Below, piece by piece: positions 62,201 to 64,000 of a DNA stretch of 64,000 nt; the first letter of the stretch is position 1, and each line of letters starts with the position of its first letter. The notes beneath the pieces are model-generated. The model did not search any database. It saw only the letters and a program-made list of their open reading frames with translations, and had not been told where the DNA came from. A program made the translations under genes and the position numbers. The DNA comes from Ezakiella coagulans. GTDB lineage: Bacteria > Bacillota > Clostridia > Tissierellales > Peptoniphilaceae. The DNA lies in assembly GCF_003096635.1 (NCBI RefSeq), contig NZ_QEKV01000001.1, positions 133,534 to 197,533 on the forward strand. Direction: 5' to 3'.

Positions 62201-64000
62201 AAAAGCTACTAAGACTTGGACAGTTGCAAACGGCGTTACAGCTTTAACAAAAAATCCTGCAGTAAAATTACAATTAATTGCTGACGGAGCAGATGTTGCT
62301 GGTAAAGAAGTAGCAGTAGATGCTAATGGCGAAGCAAACTTTGGTAAGCTTGCTAAGTACCAAGCAAACGGAACTACAGAAATTAAATATACTGTAAAAG
62401 AAGTTGGAGAAGCTGAAGGTAAAATTAAGCTTGACGGAAGAGACTATAAGGTAACTTATGATGGTCTAAAAGTAACAAACGAACTTCAAGCTAAAGAAGT
62501 AAAAGTTTCTTACGAATTTGTTACTGATAAGGGCGCAAAGATTACTGAAGAAAAAGTCAACCACTATCTAAATCCGGATGGTAATTGGAAATCAACAGCT
62601 AAAGAAGGAGAAAATGTTGTGGCTCCTACAACTCCGGCTAAAGATACAAAGGTTGAAATTAAAAAAGGTACTCCGGAAAAACTTATAGGAACATACACAT
62701 TTAAAGAATGGAAACCTGTTAATGTTAAAGCAGGCACAGAAGACATTAAATTTATCGGTGTATGGGAATATGTTGGAGAATTCTATCCAATAGGTAAAGA
62801 TATCACGGTACAAGTCGGTGAAACACCTGATCCAAAAGACGGAATTGAAAATCATAAGGATGCACCGAAAGATACGGACTATAAGTTCAAAGAACCTATC
62901 GATACAAAAACTCCAGGAGATAAGAAAGCAACAATTGTTGTTACAATTCCAAATCCGGAAGAACCTACTAAACCGAGAATTGAAGAAGTAGAAATTACTG
63001 TTCACGTAACAGATTTAAGATGTATGACTCCGGCACCTGAAATGAATCCTGTTTATGATTCAGATGAATACATCACAGGACATGGAATTCCGGGAGCTGT
63101 TATCGAAGTAAGATACAGAGATTATCCTATTTTAAGAACAAAAGTTGATACTTTCGGTGAATGGGAAGTTTACACACCATATCCACTCGAAGATGAACAA
63201 TTTGTTTATGCAAGACAAATTAAAGAACCTTGCGATCCATCAGTTTGGGTATCTGAAGAAATAAGATATGACTATGAATATTGGAGAAAAGACGACAAGA
63301 AGGAAGAACCAAAGAAACCTGTAGAAATCAAAAAGGTTTGGACTCCTGCAGAACTCAACGCTCGCGATCACTTCTCATATATCAAAGGATACGGCGACAA
63401 TACTTTCGGACCGAACAGAACAATTACAAGAGCTGAAGTTGCAATGATTTTCGCAAGACTTTCAATCAATCAATCAGTATCAGGTGCTCCACAATTTAAG
63501 GACGTTAAGGCTGGAGATTGGTACAAGACGGCAGTTGATATCGTTGCAAGACAAGGCGTTGTTAAAGGTTACGAAGATGGAACATTTAGACCAAATCAAC
63601 CGATAACAAGACGTGAATTTGCAGCAATTGCAGCAAGATATGCAGGAAATATCGACACATGGAGAACATTCAGAGATGTTCCATCAACAGACTGGGCATA
63701 CACTCTAATCAACAGAGTTGGTGGTGCAGGATGGATCACAGGATACGAAGACAACACATTCAGACCTAACAACAACATCACAAGAGCAGAAGTTGTTGCA
63801 ATCGTAAACAGAATGCTCAACAGAAAAGCTGACAAGGCTTATGTTGATAACAACTTAATGAAATCTAAACATTCATTCATTGACAATCTAAGAAGTGCAT
63901 GGTACTTCTATGACATTCATGAAGCAGCAGTTGGCCACTCATTTGAAAGACAACCGAATGGTGTTGATGAAAAATGGAATAGAGTTAACGGACAAGCTTT
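59295..64000 (+). CDS. Giant SLH-anchored surface protein 3 with Cna_B and Rib-like domains (3' end outside window)
   Basis: The frame is open from ATG 59295 to the window end (1568 residues so far). A signal peptide (MKKRIISFMLILLMILTSVP, cleavage near VEAFG) comes first. A beta-rich N-terminal region (about 30-450), including an LKVKFDPNGATF and FYAVYAP segment like a Flg_new repeat, is followed by a MucBP-like module (AIQYVDTDGNAIQDTY, about 455-540). Four Cna_B modules start at about 648, 755, 865 and 967 (KTWAAADG, KVWAREDG, KVWAAADG, KTWTVANG). A Rib-like domain (DYKFKEPIDTKTPGDKKATI) lies near 1195-1220. Three SLH domains (about 1353-1400, 1402-1452, 1458-1514; each with ITRAE or ITRRE) bind secondary cell-wall polymer, anchoring the protein. 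AAAGGAGGA precedes the ATG. Confidence 0.9.
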   Translation, partial: MKKRIISFMLILLMILTSVPVEAFGHQSRNVNPNKEAEAKYNVVNINGQKYKAYKISDIMPDNLVKKQSQKRAFNSGLMRTSGYVDQTETDPNKLWTLKINWETRDIDFPNETIIFPVIYNPDGEENTGDEIELGIFEVDAAHAQKGNSNERIKMKVKEGINPNDYIEGAEILCPHFIKYDLRIVKNNEWNGHEYQEYQFLANVSQNVMSVYKISWFDNDSSKRQEFEGKWKGSKSIETDLVGSTEDGYYTVIKELIGRKDLYTGNNKPYTPSEGHMAGELKKGYKEEPIQFVSLNIDDVTPVDTAGSYIIKDGVETQKGFLQLGTKYYYNITGDYRTLHEIELREELKVKFDPNGATFAPAVKTEQAIGHSMKIGEAFGDLEAVTVPTKNQISNIPQKDNKDQEFVGWVVDETNKSLDFSDGKNADKLVNPQGYEVKKNVTFYAVYAPKAQGKVAIQYVDTDGNAIQDTYKIATEQYPDKAEGNVGEDVDINKIPEPVFYGYERTDKAIDVSGKKYQNEHIQTVEVEYKKLADIIPEKGDDGKDNPDANKPEVKNYYKKVVYKAEKVKGYLGEETKKAEQVVYYVNPVAGKKVSDATVPNVGAETGYIVDDTNKWTYPQGITADTAITKDTANPLVINANFKKETTTKKFTKTWAAADGAKLPDTKPTVTFELYADDAKVETNGERILSNGALTAEYKDLVRYNYDNTGKATTEIKYTVKEKGEANNSITLGDKTYAVTYTDIGVTNTLGKEVINLTVNKVWAREDGAAKLPETKPTLTFDLYKDGTKVDGQSKTLAAGQTSVKWTGLDKYQANGTDLAVYTVSEGQTANNTIELDGKKYEVKMTDMNNGVITVTNTLKKETTDVEFTKVWAAADGTTLPTTLPEVTFVLVKDGTVTTTTAKVDSTTNKAKFSGLDKYTKDGDEIVYTVKEQGEDKGAIKLNNQDYTVEYSEEDKTVTNTLQKELKEVKATKTWTVANGVTALTKNPAVKLQLIADGADVAGKEVAVDANGEANFGKLAKYQANGTTEIKYTVKEVGEAEGKIKLDGRDYKVTYDGLKVTNELQAKEVKVSYEFVTDKGAKITEEKVNHYLNPDGNWKSTAKEGENVVAPTTPAKDTKVEIKKGTPEKLIGTYTFKEWKPVNVKAGTEDIKFIGVWEYVGEFYPIGKDITVQVGETPDPKDGIENHKDAPKDTDYKFKEPIDTKTPGDKKATIVVTIPNPEEPTKPRIEEVEITVHVTDLRCMTPAPEMNPVYDSDEYITGHGIPGAVIEVRYRDYPILRTKVDTFGEWEVYTPYPLEDEQFVYARQIKEPCDPSVWVSEEIRYDYEYWRKDDKKEEPKKPVEIKKVWTPAELNARDHFSYIKGYGDNTFGPNRTITRAEVAMIFARLSINQSVSGAPQFKDVKAGDWYKTAVDIVARQGVVKGYEDGTFRPNQPITRREFAAIAARYAGNIDTWRTFRDVPSTDWAYTLINRVGGAGWITGYEDNTFRPNNNITRAEVVAIVNRMLNRKADKAYVDNNLMKSKHSFIDNLRSAWYFYDIHEAAVGHSFERQPNGVDEKWNRVNGQA

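Overview
This 64 kb window is a low-to-moderate GC chromosome segment from a Gram-positive anaerobe. The evidence is the Firmicutes-type gene orders gdpP-rplI-dnaB and ecfA-ecfA-ecfT-truA, frequent TTG starts behind strong AGGAGG-type ribosome binding sites, an oxygen-independent (early cobalt insertion) cobalamin pathway, a B12-dependent ribonucleotide reductase, and giant secreted proteins with Cna_B, Rib-like and SLH domains. The best guess is an amino-acid-fermenting coccus or rod of the Tissierellia/Peptoniphilaceae type. That placement is inference; no rRNA or tRNA gene was seen.

Layout. 0-9 kb: a C69 dipeptidase (minus strand), a MATE exporter, a three-gene FtsX-like ABC system bounded by two near-identical terminators, and class II ribonucleotide reductase nrdJ, followed by a 140 nt long hairpin. 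9-17 kb: glutamate racemase, an ECF vitamin-transporter energizing module in which the two ATPases are one fused protein, ecfT, truA, two ABC exporters (the first bounded by a duplicated terminator-plus-promoter block), and an unknown membrane protein. 17.3-32 kb: a cobalamin riboswitch followed by 18 tightly packed genes, cbiP-cbiB-cbiK-cbiL-cobD-cbiA-cbiC-cbiD-cbiE-cbiT-cbiF-cbiG-cbiH-cbiJ-cobT-cobU-cobS-cobC. They run from cobalt insertion into sirohydrochlorin to the finished nucleotide loop. Both amidating enzymes look glutaminase-dead: CbiP lacks the whole amidotransferase domain and CbiA has Gly in place of the catalytic Cys. 32-37 kb: N-acetylglucosamine uptake and use (PTS IIA, IICB, nagA) and PTS enzyme I, which is split by a frameshift exactly at an A AAA AAG slippery heptamer.

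37-44.4 kb: the housekeeping block gdpP-rplI-dnaB and a small-protein/sigma-factor cluster (DUF1659-like, DUF2922-like, sigma-70-like). Between these lie three tracts of structured intergenic repeats. At least three repeat families are present (called R1, R2, R3 here), recurring together with a GAACCGGT-type terminator. The R2 hairpin stems show compensatory base changes between copies.

44.6-64 kb: a perfect-looking TTGACA/TATCAT promoter, a roughly 350 nt structured leader with an internal terminator-like hairpin, and three consecutive giant secreted-protein genes (1955 aa, 2764 aa and more than 1568 aa). The third carries three SLH domains and runs off the window. The genes are co-oriented, separated by short hairpins, and each begins with a signal peptide.

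Functional links: the B12 operon can supply the cofactor for NrdJ. The PTS/nagA/ptsI block forms one GlcNAc-utilisation unit. The third giant protein is probably the cell-wall anchor of the surface locus.
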